From NCBI RefSeq assembly GCF_032452875.1, contig NC_083884.1, positions 18,741,501-18,805,500 on the forward strand: a stretch of 64,000 nucleotides of DNA, written 5' to 3'. The first letter of the stretch is position 1; every line of letters begins with the position of its first letter. The translations under genes and the position numbers were made by a program. Of this stretch, positions 32,670-43,598 are shown in pieces. The stretch is from Bos javanicus. Taxonomy: Eukaryota; Chordata; Mammalia; Artiodactyla; Bovidae. Below the pieces are notes generated by a model. That model saw nothing but the letters and a program-made list of their open reading frames with translations, had not been told where the DNA came from and did no database searches.

Positions 32670-32850
32670 GTTTGTCCACCCCCGGTTCGGGCCCATCAAA
32701 TGCATCCGCACCCTCCGAGCCGTGGAGGCCAACGAGGAACTCACCGTTGCCTATGGCTACGACCACAGCCCCCCAGGGAAGAGCGGGCCAGAAGCCCCCG
32801 AGTGGTACCAGGTGGAGCTGAAGGCCTTCCAGGCCACCCAGCAGAAGTGA
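32670..32850 (+). CDS. SETD7: SETD7 exon 8, last coding exon (residues 307-366 and stop)
   Basis: Coding part after acceptor 'cttgatgtctag': one base completes Met307, then 59 codons FVHPRFGPIK through AFQATQQK and the TGA stop (32848-32850). It carries the end of the SET domain with Tyr335 and Tyr337 in VAYGYDHS; Tyr335 is part of the active site. The C-terminal segment with Trp352 packs over the cofactor and forms part of the substrate channel. Asn328 replaces an Asp I recall in human. The exon is GC-rich compared with its intron surroundings. Confidence 0.98.
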
Positions 32851-34110
32851 AAGGCCTGGCTCCGGGCTTCAGGGGACCTGGAATAGAAACTTGGATCTAT
32901 GCACTACATTTATCCGACAACGGGACAACCAGGGACTGCTCATGCTGTGACATCACACCCTCTCTGCGTTCGCTACGACTTTCTCGAATACTAACTAGGT
33001 CTGACTGTATTACTCATACCAGATTTAAAATTAGCTAGCCTCGCAACAACGCCCTCCTGAGAGGTACTGTCGAGCACTTGACAGAAGACAGCATGATGTT
33101 CTTGGGTGGTTCAAGTCTAAATCTGTACCGCTTCAGAGATGCCAAATGATTAGACTGAAAAAAGGGAAAATAAGGGGGTTTTTCAGTCATTTTTAGTCAG
33201 TGGTTTTTCCATGAGATTTATTTCTATGGCCAATGCAAATTGTGGTGTCACACTTGCATATGCGCCATACGAAGGGGAGAATTACTACATTTTTATTCTG
33301 TAAATGTAGTATAATTTGCCTTTTAACCTTTGATCTGTCTCTTGCAATAGAATGGCTTTGTTTTTTGCCCCCTAGCGAACAGAACCCCACTTTTTGAGTC
33401 AGTTCACCCCTTAGTCCTCTTCTCTCTCTTAGGTATCTTTCACAAGAGAAAACTTCCAAACAGATTTCGTGTCCTCGCCAGCGTGTAGGTCTCTCTGGCT
33501 CTTTCTATCGATCTGTCATTGTTTCATTATTATGTCCTAATATAAAGACCTGGCTCCTAGTGCCAGGCTATTATTATAGAATTATTATTCTCGCATGTAA
33601 ACAAAGATATCTTTGCTTTAAGATGTGAGAAGAGATGAATTTACTTTGTTTGCATTAAGTTATGGAAGAGTTGTAATATATACTTTAAGAAAGAAGAGAG
33701 GGAAATTAGTATTTCTAAGCAGTAACTGTGGCAATTTTGCAGTATCTTCAATAGTGCTAGTCATTTTTTTTCTCCTTAGATACACATTAAATGTACATAA
33801 CATAGAGCAGTCTGGCTTGTGGCGCAGTACATTGAATTCAAAAGTCAAATAGCAAACTTGAATTCTAATCCAGAATTTGAAAGTCCTTTGTTTTGTTTCT
33901 TTTTAAATCGCTACTATTAAGAGAGATGTACTGATCACTAGGTACAAATCAAACCTTAACTGCTAAAACTAACTCTTCATCATTGTAATTTCAGATCATT
34001 TACCTGCTTCAAAGCCTTGTGAATTAAGATTAACACCTGTATAGTTTAAAAGCAACCGTATCGATAGCATTTCAGTCATTTTGCTAGCCATGTGTAATCA
34101 CAACTGCAGA

Positions 34111-34116
34111 AATAAA
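34111..34116 (+). promoter_or_regulatory. Candidate proximal poly(A) signal AATAAA
   Basis: AATAAA followed after about 15 nt by a T-rich stretch (cctgttttttagttt). It would give a 3' UTR of about 1.3 kb. Confidence 0.45.
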
Positions 34117-35237
34117 GAGAAACCCCCCTGTTTTTTAGTTTAGCTAATTAGGTATGTAATTTAACTGGGATTGCTCTGAATGAATTCTGAGAGTTTGGGG
34201 GTCATGGCAAGTGCCCTTGCCACATGCCACAGCTACGCCTTCCCTAGATGCCTCGCTTGGAGCTGGGCATCTAGAGATTAACATTTGTTCCAAGTCGCAG
34301 CTGTCAGCAGAGCACCTGTCACCAAGTCAGTCTGGTCTTGAAAGCTGAAGCCTTCCACACTGTAGCTCCTGTAACTAGGGGAGGCTCAGAAAGGAGAAAA
34401 GAAACAGGCAGGGGGAAGTTGGCTATTTTGTGTCAGTTACACGTGCTGTGGGAAGAACTTCACAGAAGTGCTTGATCCAGGGCTGCTCACAGCTTTCAGT
34501 TCTGGCAATTGGCTCCAGGCACAGGATTCAGCCTTTCCCTTGGTTAGACTTTCCCAGAGCCCCTGTGTCCCCCCGGCAGAGCGGCTAAGTGGCCTTGGTT
34601 TCAGGGAGATATGCTGCTGGTTCGCTTGTGAGAAGTTCTGAGGGCTGCCAGAAAGATCTTCCAGGAAGGGAACTGAGAAGTTTTCAGATTAAAAGGCACC
34701 AGGATAGGATCGCTTCTATTCTGTAGAAAGAGACCGTTCAGTGAACTGTGACAGACGACGGAGTCTTGGGACTTGTATTCCGACAGGTGCTTTCCTTCAA
34801 ACATGTCCCAAAGTGAGTGACTGTCTCCAGAGAAAGATGGCTTAAACTAACCCTGGTCGGTGGCGTTGGGAGTGAGGTCAGGGGGAAGACTGGCACAGAA
34901 CCCCACAGCAAGGACTTCAGGCTGCCCTGGGGTGTCATTTCTATACCAATGGGCTACCCCGTTCAAATGGAATTTCTCTTTTCTTTTGATAAAAGCGATC
35001 GAAGTGAATTAAATAGTAGTGATTAACCAGCACAAATCCATTTTTCAGATGACATCGTGAATGACAACACTTTGAGTTCAGAGCCCGGCAGTGTGTCTGT
35101 GACAGTCAGACACATCAGAGGAGGCAGTGCCTGCAACCCGAGCCTCTCTGCATCTCCGGGCTCTTCTTTCTCATGCCCTCCGCTTTCTTCTCTCTGTCAT
35201 CTGTGAGAATGCCCCAGTGTGCCTACATAGCAACCTA

Positions 35238-35292
35238 CCAGCTGATCCCGCCTCCCACCAGCTGATCCCCCCCTCCCACCAGCTGATCCCCC
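35238..35292. repeat. Short tandem repeat in the 3' UTR
   Basis: The block 'caccagctgatcccccc' occurs in about three imperfect tandem copies of 17-20 nt within C-rich sequence. Confidence 0.8.
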
Positions 35293-36565
35293 GCTCCCGC
35301 TCCCTCTGTGTGCTCCCCTGGGGCCCTGTCTGTCTTTCCCTCCGGGAGTACCTCTCTCCATCACTCTGCATCCATGTCTGAATCTACCGCTCCTCCTATC
35401 CCCTGCGCTCCCCTGACACTCCTAAATGTAAGACTTCATCACAGGGTGGGGTTAGAGGGCACCTTAAGATTCACTGTGTTCTGTAGGTAGACAAAACCGC
35501 CAAGGGGGTCGGGGTCCCCTGAGGAATGAACTGCTGAGGGAATAAGGGTGTTTTTTCCCTGTTTGAGCCAAAGCTGAGGGATGTATTTTTCTACTGAGTC
35601 TTGATATCCGCTGTGGAAGGAGCTGTGTCAGGAAGCAGGTAGTTTCATGAGCAACAGCACAGAAATGTGGAAGAATCCGTGTAGTGGGGATACAGGAGTA
35701 ACTTTCTGGCTCCCCAGAAAAGGCCAGTGCTGAGATGGGTATGTGATGCCATGGTCCCCAGGAGATTCAGTCAGAGCCATCTCAGTCCAACTCCTGCATG
35801 ACTAGATTTTTCCTTAGCAGCTTTTCTATGACAAAATATTATCTTGTGTTAGAGTTAGGAATAGGAACTAATCTGTAGGAGTATGTCCCCAAACGGGCAT
35901 TTGAATGGACTTAGAAAAAAACAAACGTAAGGATTGAATTTCTGAAAAAGGAATGATGAGATTAAAAAGCAACTGGCATGGAAGACTTGAGTTTTGCAGT
36001 ACCTATTCTTATTTTAACCTGCTTCATCCCTGGTCTGCCTGAGACACTGAGAAGAAAATTTGTTGTTGAAGAGCCCTTTGAACCTGTCTGAGGCTGTCTG
36101 TAAACTTATCTGCCCTCTGGGGGTTCTTCACACTTGAAAAACAGTTTCCTCATCACCAACAACCTGAAAAAGGCCAGCGTGAAGGCCAAGTGTAACCATT
36201 GACGATATTTAGTTGTAACCATAAAATTGCAGTAACTGTGAACAGTGAGTTCAAGGGTTGTCTTCTCCGTGAGTCGTATGTGGCACTTTAGTAACTTTCC
36301 TTTAATCTATGAAATTCTAAATCACTCACTGCAAACTGCATTTAAGATCTTCCAGGAAGGTATCGTTTTTCTGTTGTGCTTTGTTTTAAAACAATTGCCT
36401 CAAGTTTCTGTCTTAAGAGTAGTGATTTAGAATCCAGACATCTTCTGTTTTAGAAAAACAAGCAAAACTATGTTGCAAGACTGATAGTGGTAATGTTTAT
36501 TTGCCGCAGATCAAAGGTTCACAAAATATATGAAATTTTTACATCTACTTGAGGTACCTTGATAG

Positions 36566-36598
36566 TTTTTTTTTTTTTTTTTTTTTCTGTTTTTTCAG
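36566..36598 (+). promoter_or_regulatory. Poly-U tract ending in an acceptor-like CAG
   Basis: Twenty-one T residues (36566-36586), then ctgttttttcag at 36587-36598 and 'ga'. This is a textbook polypyrimidine tract plus AG, yet it lies inside the inferred 3' UTR. Confidence 0.5.
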
Positions 36599-36758
36599 GA
36601 ATTTGGAACTTCGGTGTCTATTTTTATTTAAAAAATACTAAATTTTTAAGGTTTTATTTTGCCAAATGTGTGCAGACATATTCAAAGCAATGAAAACTAT
36701 TTCAAGCCATACAACCACAGGGATGGAAACCCTTTTCACAAATTTTAATGTGTTTGTA

Positions 36759-36766
36759 TGTAAATA
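36759..36766 (+). promoter_or_regulatory. Pumilio response element-like TGTAAATA
   Basis: Exact match to UGUANAUA in the inferred 3' UTR. A single 8-mer can occur by chance. Confidence 0.3.
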
Positions 36767-38279
36767 GACGTTTGTATGAACTATTTTCATGGTAGAATGA
36801 ATATATTTAAATGAAGTTGAATTATTCCAGTGCTATTTAAACAAATTGCAAAAATTTTTGGTGAGAATTCTCTGAGTCTATTGAGATATAATGCAGATCA
36901 ATTTTGATTTTTAAAGAATCAAAAGCCTACAAATAACTCTGCCGCGTGGCAACTTCCCCGCGTTGTTGCCCCCGACGTGGAGACAGCTTGTAGGCTTCCC
37001 AGTGCCTCAGCCGCTTCCTGGTGGAAGTTAGGTGCTCGTGGAGTTGTGTCCACCCTTCAGTGACATCACTCCAGGCCTTCAGGGGCCGGGAGTGACTCAG
37101 AGGCATTAGAGACACCGGTGCAGTTATCTGGAGCACAATTTCTTTGCAGGGCAGCAGAATCAGAAGCCAGACGTGGCCGTGGGAACCTTGGAACGGGTTT
37201 TCTGGCCGCCATCCACCGTCACCCTTACTGCCTAGTCACACACGTCAGGGAGGCTGCCCTGAGTGGAGTTGGGGTTCAGATCCCCCGGGTGGGGCTTCTT
37301 CGGTTTTGCCAGCAGTCCCTGCCTCCGGGCCTTCACCTCGAGAGAGGATGGAGGAGGGTCCTGCTGGCAAGGCAGGGCCCATTTCTCAGCACAGTCCACT
37401 TCCTGTCTCAGCTCTGGGCAACTATGCACCCAAGCACCGAACTTTCCACCAGAGAGAGACATCCTTGGATAACGCAGATCATTGCTTCCTCTGTCTGTGA
37501 CTTGACACACCGTTGTTAGAAGTCGTTTTAACATCAAGACCAGTCACCTCCCTAGGACATACCTCCCAACTGCCCTGACTCTTAATAGAACACTCCTTTA
37601 TAATGATAGTCAACTTGAGTGGGTTTTGTTTTTTTCCACTTTGGTCCTGGATGAAATGAAATGATAAATATGACAGATTTTCACTGTGTATACTAGCAAT
37701 ATGTACACACGTACTGATGTATCTTAATATACGACTTGGTTACATTTTGGATGACTGTCACTCATCTCGATTCATGCATTGGGAAGCTACAGGGACTACG
37801 TCGTGTCTGCTTATCATAGAAGAGAGTTGGGTTCATGGTTCCGAGCTCCCTACTTCAAGAGTTTTTTCTCCTGCGTTTTCTGTGTTCTCTTTTTATCCTG
37901 AAACAAATCAATTAGGTTGTGAGGTATGTTTAAGGATTGGAAGCCAAGGGAATGCTTTCAGCATTTATTGCAACCAAAAGTTAACCTCATCACAGTTAAT
38001 GAGCATCTTTGATTGGTCTTTTGTGGAATTTGAACTAAATCTATGAGCCTTATTCAATATCTATAATTCTATGGTTTTTTTAAATTATGGGAAATTAATG
38101 AAAGATGTTTACATGAATAATGTTCGCCCTTACTGTGTTATGAATGAGTTTTTTGTAGTGTGTCTGGGTGCATGTGCAAGAGAGTAGGAAAAATGTTTCT
38201 GAAACAAAACTTGACAAATATTTGTAATGAGAAGTCAATTTAAAGATTGCTATAATTGCGCTATAGAAACAATGCAAGT

Positions 38280-38285
38280 ATTAAA
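38280..38285 (+). promoter_or_regulatory. Candidate distal poly(A) signal ATTAAA
   Basis: ATTAAA followed about 20 nt later by the GT/T-rich 'ctgtcattgtcttcctttgg' (38301-38320), a good downstream element. Cleavage is inferred near 38300. Confidence 0.55.
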
Positions 38286-38303
38286 CAAAATATACAATCA
38301 CCT

Positions 38304-38741
38304 GTCATTGTCTTCCTTTGGTTGCAGAAAAGCAGTAACATTTCTCATGCCATGTCTATCTATATATTTAAATTACTATGCAAACTTTACATTTGAACTA
38401 GTTTCAAAATGGTATTCACCTTTTACCATTTTCAAAGCATTATAGTAAGAACTGAGAGAGGGCTATGGAAAGATTAGAAGCATCCTGTATATTTGACATA
38501 ATACCACATACACCCATGAATCCAGAAAAATTAGCAACATCAGCCAAATATATCTGATCGACTCCATAAATGTTAAGAGTATTGAACGGAAAAGAGAAAA
38601 ATCAGGGAAAAGGTAAGAAAAATGGGAAACTCATGGTTAAGATACAGGAACGTTGTTAGATGTCATGATAGATATTGGTGATCTTAGGATAGCTTTGAGC
38701 CAAGGAAGCCAGGAGCCCCTTATTGCTTTAAAAAAAAAAAA
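38304..38741. other. Immediate 3' flank of SETD7, nothing recognised
   Basis: AT-rich DNA between the inferred poly(A) site and the first downstream L1. Confidence 0.4.
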
Positions 38742-39139
38742 GAAGAAGTTTTATTTTAAATTGGAGTATAGCCAATTAACAAGGTTGTTGTGATAATTTC
38801 ATGTGACCAGCAAAGGGATTCAGCCACACATATACATGTATCGAAACTCCCCTCCCATCCAGGCTGCCACGTAACATTGAGCAGAGTTCCCTGTGCTATA
38901 CCACAGGCCCTTGCTGGTTGTCCATTTTAAATGTAGTGTATACATGTCCGTCTCAGGCTCCCTACCTGTTCTCCCTGCCCACCCCCCGAAACAACCATAA
39001 ATCATTTTCTGCATCTGTGAATCTGTTCCTGTTTGTAAATAAGGAACATATTGTAAATTTGTATCATATCTTTTCAGATTCTGCATATGAGGGATGTCAT
39101 ACAATAGTTCTCCTTCTCTCTGACTTATTTCACTCAGTT
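38742..39139 (-). mobile_element. Artiodactyl L1 3' end, antisense
   Basis: 'ttaaattggagtatagccaa' to 'tctgacttatttcactcag', the complement of an L1 3' end. It is the first recognisable repeat after SETD7 exon 8. Confidence 0.85.
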
Positions 39140-40614
39140 GGAACCCCTTATTTTTGCCTAATCACAATCAACTTCCCCAAATTCTCCCTTACAACATTTC
39201 CAAAGCACAAAAGCCAGTGACAAAGGGGATAAAAATAGTACTTCGCTATCGACTGCACCATCTGCCCAGGGTCCCGAAGCAGTGAATTCCAGGGAGTTGG
39301 GCCAAGCTGTGAGTCAGCTGGGTGTCAAACTAGAGCAATCCATGAGCACGCCTGCTTTCTCTTAGCCCCCTTGGCTGCCCATTCCTAGCTCTTATCACAC
39401 TTCCTTCCATTGAAGCAGGTGAGATGACTCAGTCCAAACCAGCCCTGGACCAGCTTTATCACTCGGATGAAGACACATCCATACCCTGGATCCTTAAGGC
39501 AGAGTTTCACTCACCAACGCACAGTATTCTTCCTGCTTGTGAGGAAGAGGAGTATGAGATTAAAATGAATAAAACTGGAATAAATCTAAGAAGCTAAACT
39601 CTCAAAAGTGAAGGATCAGGCAATTTTTTGTGGGTTAAGATGGAGTGGGCTAAAGGGTTGTAGAATATGGGATTGTGAGGAAGATCGAGACCAAATTGTT
39701 TTATGCTCAGTAATCGCCCCACATATACTGCTTATAAAATATCTGCCTTTGGGCTTTAATGTTCCAGATCACTTAGGCTGATAATTCATACTCAATTTGA
39801 AATGATTTCAGGGGTCATCTCTAGAATTAGAATTAGATAATAGTCATTCAGAAGATTGGGGGTTGGGGTTGTTCAACTAGAAAGTTTTGCCCCAAGTGTT
39901 TTAGAAAGCAACAGTTGCCTTCCATATAAAAAGATGATGCAAACTCCCCTGCGGCGTATTGGTGTGAAACCCAAAGCCATGACTTTTTATTTAGAGCTTC
40001 ACTTCTTACACTATACATACAAAAGGATGAATGGCTCCATCTACATTGCTCCCAAATTTTTCCTTTTGCAAATATCAGAATGTTTCTAGCTTCAAGAAAC
40101 ATAAAAACCTGCCTCAATATAGCTGAAGCAACTAAGATTTACTCTTTCACATAACAAGAAGTGTTGAGTGACCCTGGAGTTGGTTAATTCTAACAAAATT
40201 TCTTTCTATCTTTCTGCTTTGCAATTCTTAGCAGGTCAGGTTTGCCTTTAGGGGCCAGTTCACCCCACAGTCACAAAGTGGCTGTCACAGTTCCAGACAT
40301 CACAGCCAGATTTTGCAATATACAGTGGGTGAAAAGGTAAGTCTCTTGTACGGTCTCTACCACGGAGGAAACCTTGGTCCTCCATGGGAGGACCCTGGGA
40401 GCACCATTAGTATCTGAGGGAAGCATATAGCTGTGAGGGGAAGGATAGCAGGGCCTGAACAAAGCTGAGATTCTCCCAGCAAGGAAGGAAAGAGAAATAA
40501 GGGTTGGGCTGACCACCCACAGTGTCTGTGTCTTTTGCAACATAGATTTTGTCTTATTTTCTTCTGAAAAGAAAAGAGGTTAGTCTCTTCAAATAAATAA
40601 ATGGGTTTTCTTTG
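39140..40614. other. Intergenic, nothing recognised
   Basis: 1.5 kb without a nameable repeat or exon. Frames of 90 codons or fewer are unsupported. Confidence 0.5.
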
Positions 40615-40778
40615 CTTTTTTTTTTTTTTTTTAAATTATTTGGCTGCACCTGGTCTTAGTTGCAGCACATGGGATCTTTACTTGAATGTGGGAACTAGTT
40701 CTCTGACCAGAAATCAAACCCGAGCTGCCTGCATTAGGAGCATGTTTTCTTAGCCACTGGACCAGTAGGGAAATCCCC
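40615..40778 (-). mobile_element. CHR-type tRNA SINE, antisense
   Basis: Poly-T, 'atttggctgcacctggtctt', 'agaaatcaaacccgagctgc' and 'accagtagggaaatcccc' are the complement of a CHR SINE from tail to head. Confidence 0.78.
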
Positions 40779-40889
40779 AAATGGATTTTCTAATTAATCT
40801 AATCAACTCAGAATTTTCCAGTGACTGGTGTTGGAGAGGTTCTACAAAGATACATGTAGGTCAAGCTTATAAGGCATTTTAATGTTTAG

Positions 40890-41060
40890 GTTATTCATTT
40901 ATTTCTCACACAGCCATGTGTATAGGTACTGCCATCACCCCATTTTAGAGAAGGAAAGACCAAGGCATAGAGATGTTACCTTAACATCTCTATGTTAAGA
41001 GATGTTACCTTAACATCTCTATGTTAAGAGATGTTACCTTAACATCTCTATGTTAAGAGA
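40890..41060 (-). mobile_element. MIR SINE, antisense, internally expanded
   Basis: 'ttatttctcacacagccatg' and 'accccattttagagaaggaa' are MIR complement. Where MIR normally continues 'agaggttaagtaac', the sequence has expanded into the 29-bp array below. Confidence 0.6.
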
Positions 41061-41080
41061 TATTACTTAACTGCAGTTAA
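40969..41080. repeat. 29-bp tandem repeat; each unit is a perfect hairpin
   Basis: Three identical 29-bp units lie at 40969-40997, 40998-41026 and 41027-41055, followed by a degenerate partial fourth. In every unit the arms agagatgtta and taacatctct are exact reverse complements around a 3-nt loop (cct), followed by atgtta. Arms of adjacent units can also pair. The partial fourth unit runs into another short inverted repeat, ttactTAActgcagTTAagtaa (about 41063-41083). Confidence 0.97.
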
Positions 41081-41304
41081 GTAACCAGTCACAGAACTAA
41101 CAAGAAAGAAGCAGAGGCAAAGCATGAAGCCAGAGGGCTGGGCTCCAGGCTGCTTTCCAGACCATACTTACGGGAGCTCCTCTCTCCATCTGCCTTCACT
41201 TCATGCTCTCCACAGGGTAAAGCCAGCTTCTATCCCCTTGATCACTTACTTAGCCCACCGATGAACTGATGTCCCAGGCCCCAGGCCCTACTTGGTCCAA
41301 TTCA

Positions 41305-41735
41305 TGTAATAGTGAAACCAAGTTGGGGCCCTATGGGGCTCCCAGGCATGGTGGCCTTTTTTTTTAGGCAGTACTCCAGCCTCCATGACCTCCCCTGTGT
41401 TCCAAAGGGCAGATTCGAACCATTACTAATCAAGGAAGAAGCTGCCACTTGAGGAGAGATTAAAGGACTCTGAGAAGCTCATCAAGACTAGGAGACCAAC
41501 CACCTGAGACCCTGCACACACCCTAATCTTGTCAGCAACCCCACCCTTGAACTATTGCTGTAAAACTCCTCAACATATCATCCTGGATTGGGACACGTGA
41601 TTTTCAAAGACAGGAATCCACTGTATCCCCCTTCACCTGGCAAAGCAATAAAACTATCCTTTTTTTGCTTCACCTAAAACTCTTGTCACTGATTTGATTC
41701 AGCACTGGTGTGCAGAGAAGCTGAGTTTTGGCATC
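41305..41735 (+). mobile_element. Retroviral-type solo LTR (ERV), tentative
   Basis: AATAAA at 41648-41653 is followed by a T-rich stretch, then 'ctcttgtcactgatttgatt' and 'gcagagaagctgagttttgg', an R-U5-like arrangement. The upstream part contains a poly-T run but no clear TATA box. No internal retroviral genes flank it, and no TSD was resolved. Confidence 0.45.
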
Positions 41736-41929
41736 AATACCCGGACCAACTTCCCATAGTTTTGCACACATCACCTTCTGCCCTGATCCAGAACTTCCAC
41801 ATCCTCTGCCTGGATTCCAGTCGTAGCTTCTCCACCCCAGCCTATTTCTCATTCCTCACCTTCACTCCTGAAGCTCCCTTAGGGATATTTCACTATTCCC
41901 ACATCTCTGTGTTGGCACCGGGGAGAGTT

Positions 41930-42060
41930 ATGAGGTTGGGGGGGACCTGGCTCTGGAGTCAGACTGGTTTGTATCAGCTCTGCCCGTAGGACAGTGGACT
42001 TTAGATTGCTGTCTAGCAAAAGTGGATAACACCTGTGGCACAGGGTTGCTCGGGGGCTGT
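41930..42060 (+). mobile_element. MIR SINE
   Basis: 'ggctctggagtcagactggt' and 'agtggataacacctgtggca' match the MIR 5' half and 3' region. Confidence 0.6.
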
Positions 42061-43260
42061 GAAGACTGAACCTTTGCAAGCCCTCTTCTTTCTCTGACCC
42101 TCTTGCTTCCTCTCCAGCCACCCTCACTGTCTTCCAGTTCTATAGGGGCCCCCAAAGCCATTTTAAGGACTTGGTTTTTAACTCTGCATGAAAAGTCAAC
42201 CAATGACATAAACTACTTCTGTGTGTTTTTTTAAGAAAAACAAAGCAGCTTTATCCAATCTTAGTTTTCTGAATGTTCTATCAGTTAAAGAATTTGCAAC
42301 TTGAGAGTTGCAAGTTAAGTTTTCCTCCGGGCAAGATGAGGACTGCAGCCTGGGAGACAGCACCTCAGATGACTCTGAGAGACTGCTCCAAAGAGGCAGT
42401 GGGGGAAGGTCAATATATAAGGTTTTTGAGAAAGAGGAGTTCAAAGCAGTCAAGTGCTTACTTTACAAAAGGTTTTCTGCTAGTCACAAGGAGCTGATGT
42501 CACCAAGAAGGGATTTCGTTGATTTTCTAGATATGAGGAGATGCAAGGATTGGGATCATGAAATCAGTTCCCGAAAGTATCTAACTATCCGTTTCCCGAG
42601 CACAGAGTGCCTTGCTCTCCGCCCTGAATCCCCCGGGGGGTCAAAGGTCAGCAGGCGAAGCAGCACAGGACTCAGTCTCTGCAGAGGCAGATGGAAGTGC
42701 CCTTGTTGCTGTTCAGCCTCTGGCAACAATCTTGGCAAGCACCCATTTGTAGCTGACAGTTCCAAAAATGCTGTTGAAACTGTAATTGCTGTTAGCCCTT
42801 CAGTTGGAGGGCTCCGAAGAGAAGAGTGATAAGACTGGCCTTACCTGTGTAACAGGTTCACCTTGACGGCACACAGGGTGGGGAACAGACTGGGGCGGGG
42901 AACCCAGGTGGAAGCTGGAAGAACAAGACACAGAAGGGGTGCTGGCGATGAGGAGGGGTTGATCCGGGGGTATGCCGTAAAGGCAGCGACAGTAGGTCTT
43001 GCTGAGATGTGGGTTCGAGATTTTAAGGTGTTGGTTTTATTATCACTCAGGGGATAAGGCCAACAGATCAGTGCTGTCAACCAGGCAGTTCATTACTCAC
43101 AGTTCCCAAGGGGAGGGGTACCAAGCCATGGTGTGTGTGTGTGGCTGGGGGACCCAGGGTGGGTCAGGAGGCAGAGAGGACCAGGAAAACGGAGACTAGA
43201 GGCTGGACTGTGGTTTCTGGGGGAAGGAACAGGCACGGAAGGTTTAGAATTAATTATTTT
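42061..43260. other. Intergenic, nothing recognised
   Basis: 1.2 kb of moderately GC-rich DNA. A 173-codon frame (42308-42829, +) overlaps antisense frames, has low-complexity Ser/Arg-rich content and no recognisable domain. A (GT)5 run is at about 43131-43142. Confidence 0.45.
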
Positions 43261-43274
43261 GAATAATTTCAGTG

Positions 43275-43335
43275 GGCTCTGGGGTGTGGCTCAGCAGTAA
43301 AGAATCTGCCTGCCAATGCGAGAGACACATAGGGT
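43275..43335 (+). mobile_element. Bov-tA SINE head fragment
   Basis: 'gtggctcagcagtaaagaat' and 'ctgcctgccaatgcgagaga' only; body absent. Confidence 0.65.
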
Positions 43336-43598
43336 GGGACAAGTAACCCAGATTTAAGAAGATCAAGGACTGCTTCGTGGAGGAAGTGCTGAATAAGCTG
43401 AGACTTTACATATAAGAGTGAATTATGGGGAGAGGGGACAAAAAGCAAGAGAAGAGTATTTTAGACAGGGAATGGCATATTCAAAGTCTGAGAAGCAGAG
43501 TAAGAAAGGTGGAGACATTGAAAAAAGGCTGCTTCCTATCTTACACGGTTGTGAGATTTAGCTCTTAGAATAGTGTCTGTCACAGAGTATTCCATAAA

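Larger units (their letters stand above)
10428..38303 (+). other. SETD7: SETD7 gene, exons 3-8 (5' part outside window)
   Basis: SETD7 (SET7/9) transfers one methyl group from S-adenosylmethionine to lysine. Known substrates include histone H3 Lys4 in vitro and many non-histone proteins such as p53, TAF10 and the estrogen receptor. Six exons in this window join with consistent phases and GT-AG boundaries to 310 codons, equal to residues 57-366 of the mammalian protein with no length change. Introns in the window are 10630-15482, 15673-21847, 21930-24585, 24704-26186 and 26345-32669. Exons 1 and 2 (residues 1-56) and the promoter are upstream. Compared with the human protein as I remember it, the encoded protein differs at about six positions: M173L, N188S, V236A, N239D, I304V and D328N. 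All are mild and none is at a catalytic residue. The frame has no stop or indel, so it looks functional. Confidence 0.97.
32851..38303 (+). other. SETD7: SETD7 3' untranslated region (extent inferred)
   Basis: After the stop codon comes about 5.5 kb with no recognisable SINE, LINE or LTR, in sharp contrast to the introns and the DNA beyond 38742. Mammalian SETD7 mRNA is known to have a several-kilobase 3' UTR, so the repeat-free block probably marks the terminal exon. Candidate poly(A) signals lie at 34111 (AATAAA, proximal) and 38280 (ATTAAA, distal). The UTR includes a CTGATCCC-containing tandem cluster near 35238-35290, a long poly-U tract at 36566, and a Pumilio-type site at 36759. Open frames inside it (for example 37118-37519, 133 codons) are unsupported. 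Confidence 0.75.

Noticed and set aside
32271..32744. 157-codon antisense frame over exon 8
   Set aside because: It is the shadow of GC-rich SETD7 coding sequence plus a SINE.
40969..41080. CRISPR-like array (regular short palindromic repeats)
   Set aside because: Units are directly tandem with no variable spacers and the host is a mammal; it is a minisatellite.
42308..42829. 173-codon open frame with no repeat overlap
   Set aside because: Overlapping antisense frames of similar length, low-complexity Ser/Arg content, no domain, no splice or promoter context.
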